DNA of 64,000 bases from Pancytospora philotis (lineage: Eukaryota > Microsporidia). The notes below the pieces were generated by a model. It made no database searches, was not told where the DNA came from, and worked only from the letters and a program-made list of their open reading frames with translations. Positions 62,842 to 64,000 of the stretch are shown here, piece by piece (the first letter of the stretch is position 1; each line of letters starts with the position of its first letter). The position numbers were made by a program, and so were the translations under genes. The DNA lies in contig JALRLY010000275.1 of NCBI GenBank assembly GCA_023647555.1, positions 62,001-126,000 on the forward strand, written 5' to 3'.

Positions 62842-64000
62842 ATGGCGGGCACCCTGAGCGTTAAAACTGCGTGCGCCACGACGGTTATGATAGCCGTCGC
62901 GCTGCCCATTTTCATACATTCGTTCGGGCGCGGCCTCCTGCACAACCCGGAGGCCGGCGCCGGCCCCTTGGGCACGGACATGTGCGAGGCGTACTCCCAG
63001 ATCATATACTTCTGCGCGACGGCGGTCGGGCAGATCGCCTACGCGCTGTTCACCAGCTTCGGGAGCGGGTTTCTGATCTTCCCCTCCTTCGAGAACAGCC
63101 AGGCGTCCGCGCGGATCAACCGCCTGTGCACGGCGGACGGCGAGCACGGGTTCGTGAACACGCTGCTGTGCCTCTTTCTGGCCGCGCTGCTCACGTTCTG
63201 CCTCGGGTTCGCGCTCGGCGCCTTCCGCGCCGGCGACGTGCTGCGGCGCGTCCCGTCGATCATCACCATAACGACCACGGTCTGCTCGGGCGTCGGGATG
63301 ATCCTGCTCGGCTGCTTCCAGCTGTGGTCCGAGCACAGGGGCGTGTCGGCGGCGCTGGTCGCCGCGTCGCTGCTGGCCACCGTGTCGCTTATGCTTCTGA
63401 TGAAGCGCTACCGCGACCCGTACTTCCCGCTCTACTTCGTGCTCGGCATCGTCGCCGTCGCAAACACGCTGCGGCTCTTCGTGTCGCGCGACGTGCTGTA
63501 CAGCAGGAGGCTGTTTCTGCCGCCGGCCAAGCACACCGTGTCCATCGCTGCCCTCTACCGCAAGCTCAGCTGGGACGCGCTCGACCTCCGCATGCTCCGC
63601 GAAACCTACGTGGACATCGTGGACATGGCGGTGTTCCCGCTCATCTCGGTCGCGGTGAACGTGCCGACGTACTCCTCGAGCGTCGGCGCCAGCTACGACC
63701 CCGACAAGGAACTGCGTGCGTATGCGTTCGCCAACCTCTTCTCGGGCCTTGCGTTCTACCCGACGTACTTCAACTGCTCCGGCTCCGTGCTGTTCCACCT
63801 GTGCGGCGTGAACTCGCGCCGCCTGGCGCTCTTCGCGGGCGTGGCGATGCTCGGCGTGTACCCGCTCATCCCCGCAATCTCTGCGGCGCTCCCGGTGCTC
63901 GTCATGTCTCTGCTGACGCAGTTCGTGGGCCTGTCGCTTCTGCTGACGTCCCTGCCCAAGCTGTTCAGCGCCTCCACGCCCGACATGGTGGCCGGCCTGC
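62842..64000 (+). CDS. SulP/SLC26-type transporter (partial, right edge)
   Basis: Open from the ATG at 62842 to the window edge (386 codons, no stop). About ten hydrophobic segments. The first span region with a GSG motif (SFGSGFL near 75) and the core DKELRAYAFANLFSGLAFYP...GSVLF near 293-325 match the SulP domain, closest in style to yeast Vsb1 and relatives. That family moves anions or, for Vsb1, basic amino acids into the vacuole. A STAS domain, if any, lies outside. AAAATTTTTC and CCC elements precede the ATG. Confidence 0.8.
   Translation, partial: MAGTLSVKTACATTVMIAVALPIFIHSFGRGLLHNPEAGAGPLGTDMCEAYSQIIYFCATAVGQIAYALFTSFGSGFLIFPSFENSQASARINRLCTADGEHGFVNTLLCLFLAALLTFCLGFALGAFRAGDVLRRVPSIITITTTVCSGVGMILLGCFQLWSEHRGVSAALVAASLLATVSLMLLMKRYRDPYFPLYFVLGIVAVANTLRLFVSRDVLYSRRLFLPPAKHTVSIAALYRKLSWDALDLRMLRETYVDIVDMAVFPLISVAVNVPTYSSSVGASYDPDKELRAYAFANLFSGLAFYPTYFNCSGSVLFHLCGVNSRRLALFAGVAMLGVYPLIPAISAALPVLVMSLLTQFVGLSLLLTSLPKLFSASTPDMVAGL

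Overview
The window looks like a chromosome segment of a microsporidian (a reduced, fungus-related intracellular parasite). I see roughly 57 protein genes and one tRNA in 64 kb. Almost all are single-exon, shorter than their yeast or animal relatives and separated by short AT-rich spacers on both strands. Most genes carry an AAATTT-like element plus a CCC-like run within about 5-40 nt of the ATG, the paired start signal known from microsporidia. I used it to choose starts, often rejecting longer in-frame extensions. Coding regions are GC-rich with GC-rich third positions. I cannot name the genus.

Layout. 0-14.4 kb: a helical unknown, a secreted unknown, proteasome beta1, a PAP2 phosphatase, ribosomal eS12, tRNA-His, a thioredoxin, a Rad6-like E2, meiotic Hop2, an Arl2-like GTPase and a WD40 protein. 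14.4-25 kb: four related genes for secreted 454-468 residue proteins, interleaved with 26S ATPase Rpt5 and the acetyltransferase Gcn5. 25-40 kb: a possible Pol III subunit, a RanBP1-domain protein, a Tps2-like trehalose phosphatase, an eIF3g-like protein, an Arc1/EMAPII protein, a CCCH zinc-finger protein, a p24 cargo receptor, a Hel2-like E3, phosphoacetylglucosamine mutase and a reduced Dre2. 40-50 kb: Med7, Msh2, a homeodomain and a forkhead factor, Med6, the Fe-S scaffold Isu1 and small membrane or secreted proteins. 50-64 kb: a GRASP protein, SmD1, SmF, the diflavin reductase Tah18, a CM1-motif coiled-coil protein, Elp4 and, cut by the right edge, a SulP-type transporter.

Themes. Three Fe-S assembly genes (ISU1, DRE2, TAH18) lie in the window; Dre2 and Tah18 are partners in the cytosolic pathway. 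Two Mediator genes (MED6, MED7) each sit head-to-head with an Fe-S gene. Protein turnover is represented by PRE3, RPT5, an E2 and Hel2; splicing by SmD1 and SmF; secretion by p24, GRASP and Arl2. HOP2 implies a meiotic capacity.

The most novel part is the four-gene secreted family, for which I recognise no known domain. Its members share upstream boxes and 3' flanks and show a mosaic of similarities, including a 94-base identical tract, that suggests gene conversion. The secreted gene near 2.5 kb may be a distant fifth member. Several small proteins with a signal peptide and a hydrophobic C-terminus are further candidates for host-exposed or spore-surface proteins.
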